DNA of 40,727 nucleotides, taken from Hyphomicrobiales bacterium. Lineage in GTDB: Bacteria > Pseudomonadota > Alphaproteobacteria > Rhizobiales > OSC116. The DNA is taken from positions 1 to 40,727 of the forward strand of contig NVUH01000022.1 in the NCBI GenBank assembly GCA_002401855.1, given 5' to 3'. This document shows, piece after piece, positions 27,356 through 36,440 of this stretch. The notes under the pieces were generated by a model. That model saw nothing but the letters and a program-made list of their open reading frames with translations, was not told the DNA's origin and did no database searches. Made by a program: the position numbers and the translations under genes. The first letter of the stretch is position 1; the number at the start of each line of letters is the position of its first letter.

Positions 27356-27370
27356 TTAATAGGTGGTTAA
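27356..27370 (+). promoter_or_regulatory. CtrA-type box upstream of the chemoreceptor gene
   Basis: TTAATAGGTGGTTAA is an exact TTAA-N7-TTAA, with another TTAA at 27347-27350. It lies about 180 bases upstream of the chemoreceptor start. Chemotaxis and motility genes are classical CtrA targets. Confidence 0.55.
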
Positions 27371-27550
27371 CCCCCCCACTATATTGACCCTAGGGCAACA
27401 AATAGTTGTGTATTAAATTTTACTAACGTTAGAGTTGTAATTACAATTATAAAAATGTAATCAATGATTCACGAACTGTTAACCAATTTGTTTAACTATA
27501 CCAATGTATTAAGTGTTTACCTTAACCTATACAACATTCAGGGAAATGTA

Positions 27551-29548
27551 ATGTCGAAAAATTTATTCAAGTTTATTGATAGGCTTTCAATAAAAATTCA
27601 AGTTATGACAATTGCCATATTAAGTATCATTGGTGTTATGACTTTGGGGGGGGCCTCACTTTATTCTTCAAATATGGTTGAAACGGCTACGCAGAAAAGT
27701 GTCGATTTTACAAATTTGGCTAGCCATTTACATAAAGTGAATGAAGGCGGTTTACAATTACGCCGCCACGAAAAAGATTATTTAGTGCGCTTATCAGATA
27801 AATATGAAAATCGATATTTTGCCCAGTCAGAAGACAGCCTTGCTTATGTCGAGCAGCTAAAACAAATTGCCAATCCAGGTGACCAGGCACAATTGCAAAT
27901 CATTGCTGACGGCATTGTTAAACACAAAACCCAATTTTCAAATGTCGTGTTACTGCGCCAAGCCATGGGCATTGCCCCTGAAGAAGGTATGCAAGGCGAA
28001 TTGCGCACAGCTGTACATAGTATAGAGGATTTGCTTGAAAATTTGGCCAAGAAATCTACTGAGCCGCATGTTCTTGATGCCATTTTGGTTCAAATGCTGA
28101 TGTTACGCCGCCATGAGAAAGATTTTATGCTGCGGGTGACTGACAAATATCTTAAAAAATTCAGCGATAGAATTGCCACTTTCACCGAAACGGTTAGCAC
28201 CTCACCATTGGCCAATGGCGATAAAAGCAAGTTGCTGATTGATTTGAAAGACTATAAGCAAAAATTTGAAAATTGGTCGGTGGCGCGTTTGGCATTTAAT
28301 GGCGAAGTGTCACAACTTAGCAAAATTTATTCTGAATTTTCGCCTGTCATCAATGAAATGATCGAACATTTCGAAGCCACCAGCGCGCAGAGCGACCAAG
28401 AACGCATTGCCCAGCAAGATTTTTCAAAAATATTGCAAATTGCCAGCATCATCAGCATTGCTTTGATTTTGGCATTAATTAGCCTGATTATTGCCAGCAA
28501 TATCGTACAGAAAATTAGCAACATAAGCCATGCAATGAACATTATAGCCCAAGGCGAAGAGCATGCTGAGGTGGAGCATCATGAGCTGAAAAATGAAATT
28601 GGTGTGATGGCCAAAGCTTTATTGGTATTCCAAGCCAATGCAGTTGCGCGCCTTGCAGCCGAAAAACTCAGCAAAGAGCAAAATGCCAATGAATTGCATA
28701 AGGCCAATCAGATTGACAAGCTCATAAATAGTTTTCAAACCACTGCGGTTGAGAAAATTGAATTGGTACATACTGCCTCTGGCGATTTAAGACAAGCATC
28801 TGAAGCGCTCGATCATTCAGCTGATAGAATGAGTACCGAAAGCCAAATGGTTAGCAACAATGTCGAAGAAACCAATGTAAATGTCAATGGTGCTGCCAGC
28901 GCAACCGAAGAAATGGTGGCATCAATTGGCGAGATTTCGAGCCAAGCCACAAGCTCTAACCAGTTGGCTATAGATGCTAAAAACAAAACAACCGAAACGG
29001 TCGAGGTTATCAATACCTTAGCCGCCAGCGCTTTGCACATTGAGCAGGTGATTAAGCTGATCGAAGAAATTGCCTCGCAAACCAATTTACTGGCACTGAA
29101 CGCAACCATTGAGGCCGCGCGCGCTGGTGAGGCGGGCAAAGGTTTTGCAGTGGTGGCTAATGAAGTTAAATCGCTGGCTAGTCAAACCGGCAAAGCGACA
29201 GAAGAAATTGCCCAACAAGTCGCTGCCATTCAGCGTGATTCTAAGCAAGCCTCGGTGGCCATTGAACAGGTCGAAGAGATTATTAACAACCTGTCAGAAG
29301 CCTCAACAGGCGTGGCCTCTGCGGTTGAGCAACAAGCTGCGGCGATTGATGAAATTGCTGCCAATGTGAATACCGCATCTACATTGTCTGAGCAGAGTTC
29401 ACAAAGTATGAAATCTGTCGGCCAATCAATTGATGAAACCAAGGACGTTTCTAACAATGTTTCTGGGCTGGCCAATAGTCTAAATGGTCATATTTCTGAA
29501 CTTCAATCTGAAATTTCTGAATTTTTGAAAGATGTAAAATCAGCCTAA
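27551..29548 (+). CDS. methyl-accepting chemotaxis protein with HBM-like sensor domain
   Basis: A 665-residue inner-membrane chemoreceptor. TM1 is at about residues 18-40 and TM2 at about 297-318. The periplasmic domain between them has the paired RRHEKDY (about 71) and RRHEKDF (about 187) motifs typical of helical bimodular (HBM) sensor domains. HAMP is at about 320-375. The signalling domain has its hairpin tip at [19 protein letters not shown] and [15 protein letters not shown] (about 505-535). No C-terminal CheR-docking pentapeptide. The ligand is unknown; characterised HBM receptors bind organic acids. The start at 27551 follows AGGGAA; the 29-codon upstream extension is not supported. 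It probably signals through CheA and CheY, which are not in the window. Confidence 0.93.
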   Translation: MSKNLFKFIDRLSIKIQVMTIAILSIIGVMTLGGASLYSSNMVETATQKSVDFTNLASHLHKVNEGGLQLRRHEKDYLVRLSDKYENRYFAQSEDSLAYVEQLKQIANPGDQAQLQIIADGIVKHKTQFSNVVLLRQAMGIAPEEGMQGELRTAVHSIEDLLENLAKKSTEPHVLDAILVQMLMLRRHEKDFMLRVTDKYLKKFSDRIATFTETVSTSPLANGDKSKLLIDLKDYKQKFENWSVARLAFNGEVSQLSKIYSEFSPVINEMIEHFEATSAQSDQERIAQQDFSKILQIASIISIALILALISLIIASNIVQKISNISHAMNIIAQGEEHAEVEHHELKNEIGVMAKALLVFQANAVARLAAEKLSKEQNANELHKANQIDKLINSFQTTAVEKIELVHTASGDLRQASEALDHSADRMSTESQMVSNNVEETNVNVNGAASATEEMVASIGEISSQATSSNQLAIDAKNKTTETVEVINTLAASALHIEQVIKLIEEIASQTNLLALNATIEAARAGEAGKGFAVVANEVKSLASQTGKATEEIAQQVAAIQRDSKQASVAIEQVEEIINNLSEASTGVASAVEQQAAAIDEIAANVNTASTLSEQSSQSMKSVGQSIDETKDVSNNVSGLANSLNGHISELQSEISEFLKDVKSA

Positions 29549-29564
29549 TTGGGCAAATTATTGT

Positions 29565-30491
29565 TCAAAGACCAACATTCTCATGTTGGTCTTTTTTTTC
29601 GTGCAGGGCTGTCGTTGGGCTATGGACCGGCTTTAAATAGACCACTAAATCACCACTTGCTAAATGCGTCGCGACTAATTTTTCGACATTTAACTCGTTG
29701 GTTAGATGAATGCGTTTGGCATCGCGCCGTGCAAAGTTCATTATCTCCTGCATGTCATCGCCATAAATAATCACATCGGCAATGTTAATGTGGCGGTGGG
29801 CTTTTAAAGTTAGGTCATCTGCCAAGCGCGATGTGAGGTTAATTTCAACAATCTGGCCTTTATTGGCATGTTGTTGTTTGATCATATCAATCAAATGTTG
29901 ATGCTTTTCTTCATCGGTTTTATTGAGCAAGAGATTGAGGTTTTTATCAGAAAATACATCATTCCAAAACCTGAATATCTTTTTAGATTCAAACATCATT
30001 TTTTGCGCCACTGGCCTAAAATTATAGGTGAATTCGGCCAATTTACCTATATTTTGCGGTAACATTTGGTTGATTTTAAAGCGTATATTGCGGGCCAATA
30101 CAGGGGCTTTGCCAGCAGTTGAAATGGCGATTATAATGTCATCTCTTTTAACCACTGCGGGAGTGATGAATTGTGAGATTTCGGGCATATCTACAAAATT
30201 ATAGATTATGTTTTCGGCTTGCGCCGTAACCAATATTTGTTCGATCAACTTCGTATCATGGGTGGCAATGAACATGCAGGTGATGTTGTTTAGGTATTTT
30301 TTTGCATATTTTTGCTCGATAATTTCGACGTTATCGCCATATGGCGCGGTGATTTTTTCTCCCAATGTCAACCATTTGACTTGGGCCTGCATGCTGGATA
30401 ATAAGTTAACTTTGGCCTCGGCCATTTGGCCGTTGCCGATCACCAATACAGGTTGTTGGTCAACTTTTAAAAATATCGGAATGACTTTCAT
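29565..30491 (-). CDS. cysG: siroheme synthase, CysG N-terminal type with truncated methyltransferase remnant
   Basis: A 308-residue protein. Residues 1-205 form the CysG-N/Met8 module (precorrin-2 dehydrogenase and sirohydrochlorin ferrochelatase): NAD site VLVIGNGQMAEAKVNLL, catalytic Asp101 in YNFVDMPE, and AISTAGKAPVLARNIR. Residues 215-290 resemble the start of the uroporphyrinogen methyltransferase domain (LTLKAHRHINIADVIIYGD, FARRDAKRI) but lack the GAGPGDP-type SAM motif and end after VVYLKPV. The final residues KKDQHENVGL are read from the neighbouring gene's terminator hairpin. It should make siroheme for NirB, given precorrin-2 from elsewhere. The start follows AGGAG, three bases after the kinase stop. 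Confidence 0.85.
   Translation of the reverse strand: MKVIPIFLKVDQQPVLVIGNGQMAEAKVNLLSSMQAQVKWLTLGEKITAPYGDNVEIIEQKYAKKYLNNITCMFIATHDTKLIEQILVTAQAENIIYNFVDMPEISQFITPAVVKRDDIIIAISTAGKAPVLARNIRFKINQMLPQNIGKLAEFTYNFRPVAQKMMFESKKIFRFWNDVFSDKNLNLLLNKTDEEKHQHLIDMIKQQHANKGQIVEINLTSRLADDLTLKAHRHINIADVIIYGDDMQEIMNFARRDAKRIHLTNELNVEKLVATHLASGDLVVYLKPVHSPTTALHEKKDQHENVGL
29567..29599 (+). terminator. chemoreceptor terminator, overlapping the end of cysG
   Basis: GACCAACA/TGTTGGTC (29570-29577 with 29584-29591), extended by AAA/TTT, closes a six-base loop and is followed by eight T (29592-29599). Its complement encodes the last ten residues of the convergent siroheme synthase. Confidence 0.92.
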
Positions 30492-30493
30492 AT

Positions 30494-32194
30494 CTATTCT
30501 CCTAAAACTAGCATCAGCACAATGATGGCAGCCAATATGGCCGTCGTGGTTTTCCAAAATCCCACTGGGTTGCGCTGCAGCAAAGACTCTTTGGCCTTGG
30601 TGTAAATTTGGTGTTTGGGTTTGGTTAAATCATGCTGCAATTCCGAAAAACGTTCATAGCGTTCTTCAATATCTATGGCGGTGGCCTTTTGCAAAATCAT
30701 TTCCAGCCATGCGGGCAGCTCTTCATTAACCGATAAAACCGAGATATATTTAAGCCGTTTGACATCATATGAATTTTTAAAACCGCAACCATAAGGCAAT
30801 TTATGGGTCAGCATTTCATAGAGTATCACGCCCAACGAATAAAGATCGGTAGCGCGGCTGGCTTTGCCATGTAACAGATATTCGGGCGCGGTGTAATCGA
30901 CACTGCCAAGTAGTTGGTTTTCATCTTGGGCATCATCTTCTTCATCTAAGCTTGCGACATGTACTGAGCCTAAATCAATCAACTTGATCATGCCTGAACG
31001 GTCAATCATCACATTGTCGGGTTTTAAATCACGATGCACCATATCTTGGCGGTGCAAGCTGCGGACGGCGGTGATGATTTGCAGGATGATTTCTTTGACT
31101 TCGGATAGATCAGGGGTGGGGTGGTTATCAATCCATTCACGTAAGGTTTGACCTTCGATATATTCAATCACCATATAGAGGAATTGCTTATCCGCATTGG
31201 CGGGCAAATATTTAACAATATGCGGCTCGTTAATTTGGGCGCCAATCCATTCTTCGCGCTTAAAGGCGTTGATATAAATCGGGTCATCTTCGAAATTAAT
31301 CGATGGGGTTTTAATGGCTACATATTGATCGCTGCCCTGTTGCTGTGCCAAATAAACTTGGCTGCGGTTATTGGCGTGTAGCTCGCGGATGATTTTATAA
31401 CCATCTAAAATCTGACCATTTTCTAGCAAGGGTGGGAATGGCAGATTGCCACTGCTCAGCGCCGTGGGGGTATACTCGTTGGCCAAATTATCAATTTTTA
31501 CAATTTGGCAGGTGACGTTATCTTTGCTGCCCGATTCTAATGCAGCATTAACAATTGCCTTGGCCGCGATATCTAGATCATTTAAGCCGGTTAGCGTTAG
31601 GTTTTTGATATTATTGGGGTTAATATATTCATGCACGCCATCGGTGGTGAAGATTAATACATCATCTTGGCGCAACGGCACGGTTTTATAATCCATATCC
31701 AAATGCACGCCTGTGCCCATGGCGCGGTTTAAAAAACTATGTCCGGTAAAATCTTTTAAAATATGATCTTGAGTTAACGGCTCGATATTGCCATCGCGAA
31801 TTAAGCTGATGCGGCTATCGCCGACATGAAATATATGTGCCTTGCCCGATTTAATGACCATGGCGCTTAAGGTGGAAACCATGCCATGCTCGACCGATTG
31901 GGCGTGCTGGCTTTGGCTGTACATCCAGCTATTGGTGGCGTTGAGGATTTTACCAACTGATTTTTTAACGCCCCAGCTATTGGGGGTGGAGAAATAATCA
32001 AGCAGAAAACATTTGATGCAAGTTTCAGAGGCTTCTTTGGCATTGGGGCACGTGCTCATGCCATCGGCAATGGCGATGGCCACACCTTTGGTAACGCTCT
32101 GATTTTCCTCGGGAAACATCACGCCATAGCTATCCTCATTGCGGGGTTTTACGCCTGCATTGGAATAAGCACCTATGGAAATCTGCACTGGCAT
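30494..32194 (-). CDS. PP2C phosphatase-Ser/Thr kinase fusion of the nitrate cluster
   Basis: A 566-residue protein. An N-terminal PP2C-type phosphatase (about 1-235) keeps its metal sites in RNEDSYG, ADGMS, GDSR and SGSKDNVTC. A Hanks-type kinase (about 265-530) has the ATP Lys in VAIKTP, HRDLKPDNVMI, DLGSVH in place of DFG, and APE. The glycine loop is degenerate (LHANNRSQVY). A C-terminal membrane helix (about 540-562) has almost nothing beyond it, so the enzyme faces the cytoplasm. Fused kinase/phosphatases of this kind occur beside nitrate transporters in several proteobacteria. The ATG at 32194 lies four bases after the narK stop; a TTG at 32206 is the alternative. Target unknown, NarK or NasA being natural guesses. 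Confidence 0.88.
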   Translation of the reverse strand: MPVQISIGAYSNAGVKPRNEDSYGVMFPEENQSVTKGVAIAIADGMSTCPNAKEASETCIKCFLLDYFSTPNSWGVKKSVGKILNATNSWMYSQSQHAQSVEHGMVSTLSAMVIKSGKAHIFHVGDSRISLIRDGNIEPLTQDHILKDFTGHSFLNRAMGTGVHLDMDYKTVPLRQDDVLIFTTDGVHEYINPNNIKNLTLTGLNDLDIAAKAIVNAALESGSKDNVTCQIVKIDNLANEYTPTALSSGNLPFPPLLENGQILDGYKIIRELHANNRSQVYLAQQQGSDQYVAIKTPSINFEDDPIYINAFKREEWIGAQINEPHIVKYLPANADKQFLYMVIEYIEGQTLREWIDNHPTPDLSEVKEIILQIITAVRSLHRQDMVHRDLKPDNVMIDRSGMIKLIDLGSVHVASLDEEDDAQDENQLLGSVDYTAPEYLLHGKASRATDLYSLGVILYEMLTHKLPYGCGFKNSYDVKRLKYISVLSVNEELPAWLEMILQKATAIDIEERYERFSELQHDLTKPKHQIYTKAKESLLQRNPVGFWKTTTAILAAIIVLMLVLGE

Positions 32195-32198
32195 TTGA

Positions 32199-33674
32199 TC
32201 ATCCAACCTTAATCAGCTCAACGGTACCATCTTCTAGCACTTCGGCCATATGGCCTTTTGGCTCGCTCATGAAGATGAAAATTAAGATCATCAAAACAAT
32301 TGAAGAAGCGCCGATGAATAAAAAGAAAATCTCGGTGCTGACGAATGAGTAAAGGGTCAGCAGGCACACGCCACCAATATTGCCATAAGCACCGACCATG
32401 CCCGAAATTTGACCCGTCATACGGCGTTTGATCAATGGCACATGGGCGAACACTGCCCCACAACCCGCTTGCACGAAGAATGAGCAAAACACAGTGGTCA
32501 ATAAAACCAAGGCAATCGGCCATGTGGCTTGCATTAATGACATGGCATAATAACCCACCGCCAAGCCGGCTAAAAATATAATGAGGGTTTTTTTGCGGCC
32601 TAACCTGTCACTGACCAAGCCGCCGACAGGACGGGCGATTAAATTCATCACGGCAAATGATGAGGCGATGAGGCCAGCCATGATGGCGGAAAGACCAAAG
32701 AGATCCATAAAATAGATAGGCAGCATGGAGACAACTGCTAGTTCTGAACCAAATGTCACCATATAAGCTAAACTAAGCAAGGCCACTTGTTTGAATGAAT
32801 ATTGTTGAATTTCATCAACGCCCTTGCCAAATACGACCTTATTGACCTCGTATATATGATAGACCTGATAGGCAAATGCCAAGGCCAGGCCGATGTAGAT
32901 ACCTATGCTGACGCCCTCACCCAGCAAGTTTAAATTTACGGGACTTAACTTCCACGTTAGCAATGCCAAAGCTAAAAATAGTGGCATTTTCATGATTACA
33001 TATAAGAAGAAATCACCGACGCTGGAAATTTCCATTGCGCCTGATTTTTTGGGTTTGAAATAGGTCGCGCCTTTGGGGGTGTTGCGTGCCACGCGGTAAA
33101 AGAAGAATGAATAGATGAGCGAAATCACGCCGGTCATTGCCACCGCGTAGCGCCAGCCATCATCTCCGCCAATCGTTAGCGCGATCACGGGCAATATCAT
33201 GGCTGCTGCGGCAGAGCCAAAATTGCCCCAACCGCCGTATATGCCTTCGGCCAAGCCAACGGTTTTGGCGGGGAACCATTCGGAGATTAAACGAATGCCG
33301 ATGACAAAACCTGCGCCTGAAAAGCCGAGCAGAAAGCGGAATAAAGCCAGAGTTTCGAAACTATTGGCCATGGCAAAGCCGAAACATAGGAAAGATGATA
33401 TGAATAGAAGTAAGGCATAAACCAGCCGTGGGCCGAAGCGATCGACAAACATGCCGATGACCACCCTTGCAGGAATGGTTAGCGCGACGTTTAAGATGAG
33501 TATGGTGGCAACCTCTTGTTTGGTCAGACCTAATTGCTCGCGAATGATGGCCATGAGCGGCGCATGGTTGAACCAGACTAGAAAACTGATGAAAAATGCC
33601 ATCCATGACAAATGTAGTGTTTTGGTTTGTTTGGTGAGGGAGAATAAATTAATTTTTGAATTCGAGTTTTGCAT
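32199..33674 (-). CDS. narK: NarK-type nitrate/nitrite MFS transporter
   Basis: A 491-residue inner-membrane carrier of the nitrate-nitrite porter family. The first nitrate signature region reads GFSGAGFVIGIRLISEWFPA followed by GLAEGIYGGWGNFGSAAAA; a second glycine-rich region is GQISGMVGAYGNIGGVCLL. The RVVIGMFVDRFGPR loop carries the substrate Arg. About 12-14 helices are visible, with an extra pair around residues 220-275. The start at 33674 (MQNSNSKIN) was preferred because the upstream 43 codons have no binding site and lie in the promoter. A sigma-54 element lies 68-84 bases upstream. It heads a tight minus-strand run with the kinase/phosphatase and cysG. Confidence 0.92.
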   Translation of the reverse strand: MQNSNSKINLFSLTKQTKTLHLSWMAFFISFLVWFNHAPLMAIIREQLGLTKQEVATILILNVALTIPARVVIGMFVDRFGPRLVYALLLFISSFLCFGFAMANSFETLALFRFLLGFSGAGFVIGIRLISEWFPAKTVGLAEGIYGGWGNFGSAAAAMILPVIALTIGGDDGWRYAVAMTGVISLIYSFFFYRVARNTPKGATYFKPKKSGAMEISSVGDFFLYVIMKMPLFLALALLTWKLSPVNLNLLGEGVSIGIYIGLALAFAYQVYHIYEVNKVVFGKGVDEIQQYSFKQVALLSLAYMVTFGSELAVVSMLPIYFMDLFGLSAIMAGLIASSFAVMNLIARPVGGLVSDRLGRKKTLIIFLAGLAVGYYAMSLMQATWPIALVLLTTVFCSFFVQAGCGAVFAHVPLIKRRMTGQISGMVGAYGNIGGVCLLTLYSFVSTEIFFLFIGASSIVLMILIFIFMSEPKGHMAEVLEDGTVELIKVG

Positions 33675-33741
33675 TTTATTCACTTTACTGTATTTTTTAA
33701 GCTGTAACTTTGGGAGGGAGTTGCTATACATATCTATGCTT

Positions 33742-33758
33742 AGCAAAATTAATGCCAA
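33742..33758 (-). promoter_or_regulatory. sigma-54 promoter of narK
   Basis: On the minus strand, TTGGCATTAATTTTGCT has GG and GC exactly ten bases apart, as the -24/-12 class requires, and matches the consensus at most positions. The predicted transcript start is near 33731. Confidence 0.7.
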
Positions 33759-33819
33759 GTTTTTTCGCCCCGTTTTTCGCCAATCTAGCCCTCCCCATTT
33801 CACAACATGCTTAAAATTT

Positions 33820-33837
33820 AGTCATAATTTTATGACT
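33820..33837. promoter_or_regulatory. 18-bp palindrome between narK and nirB
   Basis: AGTCATAATTTTATGACT has two perfect 8-bp arms and a TT centre. It lies roughly 85-100 bases upstream of both sigma-54 elements, where an enhancer-binding activator would be expected. It does not match the NtrC consensus, so the protein is unknown. Confidence 0.5.
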
Positions 33838-33862
33838 GCCTATTTTTTAGTCACATTAAAAT

Positions 33863-33876
33863 TTGACATATATCAA
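33863..33876 (+). promoter_or_regulatory. FNR/DNR-type box
   Basis: TTGACATATATCAA matches the TTGAT-N4-ATCAA consensus at nine of ten positions. It is centred about 70 bases upstream of the predicted nirB transcript start. It suggests control by oxygen, NO or nitrate through an FNR/CRP-family regulator on top of nitrogen control. Confidence 0.6.
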
Positions 33877-33913
33877 ACCTCGGCCAAATGTGGGCTTTTT
33901 AGACTTATTACAA

Positions 33914-33930
33914 TTGGCACGGCTCTTGCT
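33914..33930 (+). promoter_or_regulatory. sigma-54 promoter of nirB
   Basis: TTGGCACGGCTCTTGCT is nearly the ideal -24/-12 consensus (TGGCAC-N5-TTGCW), with GG and GC ten bases apart. The predicted transcript start is near 33941, about 50 bases before the nirB ATG. Confidence 0.85.
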
Positions 33931-33989
33931 ACTTATGTTTCAAACGCGTTTTTAGGCGCAATGATTGTAAATTAGTAAAGGCCGAGTGA

Positions 33990-36440
33990 ATGAAACAAAA
34001 GCTGGTTATTGTTGGCAATGGCATGGCGCCAGGTCGGGCGTTGGAAAAATTATTTGACACCGCGCCTGATCAATATGATGTGACAATTTTCAATGCCGAA
34101 GACCGTGTGAATTACGACCGCATCATGCTGTCGCCCGTTCTATCTGGCGAAAAGAAGTTTGAAGATATTATCATTCATGGTGATGGTTGGTATATCAAAA
34201 ACAATGTCATGTTATATAAAGGGCATAAAGTTACCAATATTGACCGTGTTAAAAAGCAAGTGACCTCTGAGCATGGCGAAGTGGCGGATTATGATAAATT
34301 AATCATCGCCACTGGTTCTAACCCGTTTATCATTCCAGTGCCTGGTCATAAATTAGCGGGTGTTTTAAGCTATCGTGACCTTGATGATGTGACAGCTATG
34401 ATGCTCGCTGCCAAAGCGCGCGGTTCTGCCGTGGTGATTGGCGGTGGCCTATTGGGTCTTGAAGCGGCTGCTGGACTCAAAGAACAAGGCATGGATGTTA
34501 CCGTTGTGCATTTGATGCCAACGCTTATGGAGCGCCAATTAGACCCTGCTGCGGGTTATATGCTGGAGCAAGAGCTAGAATCACGCGGCATTAAAGTGTT
34601 GTGCGGTGCCAATACCAAAGAAATCGCGGGCGAAAGCAAAGTTGAAGCGGTGCATCTTGATGATGGCACGGTGATACCCGCCTCCTTGGTGGTGATGGCG
34701 GTCGGCATTCGGCCTAACAATTGGTTGGCGCAAGATGCTGGGCTTGAGGTTAACCGCGGCATCGTGGTGAGCGACAATATGCAAACTTCTGATCCAGATA
34801 TTTTCTCCCTCGGCGAATGCGCCGAAGTTGGCGGTGTGTGCTATGGCTTGGTGGCCCCTCTCTACCAAATGGCCAATGTGCTCGCCGCCAACCTTACTGG
34901 TGATAAAGATGCAAAATTTGTAGCGCAAGACACACCAACGCGGCTTAAAGTGACGGGCATCAACCTTTATTCGGCTGGTGATTTTGCCGATGGCGATGAC
35001 CGCGAAGAAATTGTATTTAGAGATGCCTCATCGGGCGTTTACAAACGCCTTGTCATTAAAGATGATAAAATTATTGGCGTGGTGCTTTATGGTGAAGCCG
35101 CTGATGGCCCTTGGTTCTTTGAAAAATTAAAAACAGGCGAGGACATTAGCGAGATTCGCGATATGTTGATTTTCGGCCAAAATGCGGTTTTAGGCGGCGC
35201 CAATGTGGACCCGCTCGCCGCCGTTACAGCCTTGCCGGATAGTGCAGAAATTTGTGGTTGTAATGGCATTTGCAAAGGTGACATTGTCACCGCGATTAAC
35301 GAAAAAGGTTTAACAAGCCTAGGCGAAGTACGCGCCCATACCAAGGCTTCGGCCTCTTGTGGCTCATGCACAGGTTTGGTTGAGCAATTGATGACGCTTA
35401 CATTGGGCAACAGTTTTGATGCCAATGCCATTCAATCTATGTGCCCATGCACAGATTTAGGCCATAGCGAAGTGAGGCGGCTCATAAAAGCCAAAGACAT
35501 TAAAAGCATTCCGCAACTCATGCAGGAGCTTGAATGGAAAACATCGTGCGGTTGTGTGAAGTGCCGCCCTGCGCTTAATTATTATCTCGTGGCCGACTGG
35601 CCGGGTGAATATGTTGATGATTACCAGTCACGTTTTATTAACGAGCGGGTGCATGCCAACATTCAAAAAGATGGTACATATTCGGTGATACCACGCATGT
35701 GGGGCGGGTATACCAATTCCAAAGAACTGCGTGCCATTGCCGATGTGGTTGATAAATTCAACATTCCGACGGTTAAATGTACTGGTGGTCAACGTATTGA
35801 TATGTTGGGCATTAAAAAACAAGATTTACCTGCTGTGTGGGAAGATTTGGGCAAAGCTGGGTTTGTGTCTGGCCATGCCTATGCCAAAGGCTTGCGCACG
35901 GTTAAAACCTGTGTGGGGACTGATTGGTGCCGCATGGGTACGCAAGATAGCACTGGTTTAGGCATTAAGCTTGAGAAAATGATGTGGGGTGCTTGGACGC
36001 CTGCCAAATTAAAATTGGCGGTGTCTGGTTGCCCGCGTAATTGCTCGGAAGCCACATGTAAAGACATTGGGGTGATTTGTGTTGATTCTGGTTATGACAT
36101 TCATTTTGCAGGGGCTGCGGGTTTAGACCTTAAAGCCACTGTGGTGCTTGGGCATGTTGATAGTGAAGCAGAAACCATCATTCACATCATCGCTTTGGCG
36201 CAAATGTATCGCGAGCAAGGCCATTATTTAGAGCGTATCTATAAATGGGCTGATCGGGTGGGCATCGACGAAATTAAAGCGCAGATTATGGACAATGCAG
36301 AGCAACGCCAAACCTATTATGACGCGTTTATATTTGCTCAAACATTTGCGCAAGTTGACCCGTGGGACGAGCGGGTATCTGGGCTTGATAAACATGAGTT
36401 TAACCCGATGGCGGTTTTAGAATTGGAGGCAGCACAATGA
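33990..36440 (+). CDS. nirB: NAD(P)H-dependent nitrite reductase, large subunit
   Basis: An 816-residue assimilatory nitrite reductase that reduces nitrite to ammonium in the cytoplasm. The N-terminal FAD/NAD oxidoreductase (1-300) has LVIVGNGMAPGRALE and SAVVIGGGLLGLEAAAGL. Next are two BFD-like [2Fe-2S] regions (about 420-465, CGCNGICKGDIV and CGSCTG; about 485-525, CPC and CGCVKC). The sulfite/nitrite reductase repeats follow, with siroheme-4Fe4S ligands in TCVGTDWC (about 641) and SGCPRNC (about 680). Length fits the family. It overlaps nirD by four bases (ATGA). Expression is probably from the sigma-54 element at 33914. Confidence 0.97.
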   Translation: MKQKLVIVGNGMAPGRALEKLFDTAPDQYDVTIFNAEDRVNYDRIMLSPVLSGEKKFEDIIIHGDGWYIKNNVMLYKGHKVTNIDRVKKQVTSEHGEVADYDKLIIATGSNPFIIPVPGHKLAGVLSYRDLDDVTAMMLAAKARGSAVVIGGGLLGLEAAAGLKEQGMDVTVVHLMPTLMERQLDPAAGYMLEQELESRGIKVLCGANTKEIAGESKVEAVHLDDGTVIPASLVVMAVGIRPNNWLAQDAGLEVNRGIVVSDNMQTSDPDIFSLGECAEVGGVCYGLVAPLYQMANVLAANLTGDKDAKFVAQDTPTRLKVTGINLYSAGDFADGDDREEIVFRDASSGVYKRLVIKDDKIIGVVLYGEAADGPWFFEKLKTGEDISEIRDMLIFGQNAVLGGANVDPLAAVTALPDSAEICGCNGICKGDIVTAINEKGLTSLGEVRAHTKASASCGSCTGLVEQLMTLTLGNSFDANAIQSMCPCTDLGHSEVRRLIKAKDIKSIPQLMQELEWKTSCGCVKCRPALNYYLVADWPGEYVDDYQSRFINERVHANIQKDGTYSVIPRMWGGYTNSKELRAIADVVDKFNIPTVKCTGGQRIDMLGIKKQDLPAVWEDLGKAGFVSGHAYAKGLRTVKTCVGTDWCRMGTQDSTGLGIKLEKMMWGAWTPAKLKLAVSGCPRNCSEATCKDIGVICVDSGYDIHFAGAAGLDLKATVVLGHVDSEAETIIHIIALAQMYREQGHYLERIYKWADRVGIDEIKAQIMDNAEQRQTYYDAFIFAQTFAQVDPWDERVSGLDKHEFNPMAVLELEAAQ

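Noticed and set aside
33451-33975. Plus-strand open frame of 174 codons across the start of narK and the narK-nirB gap
   Set aside because: It is antisense to narK and then runs through the sigma-54, palindrome and FNR sites; no binding site or protein-like character.
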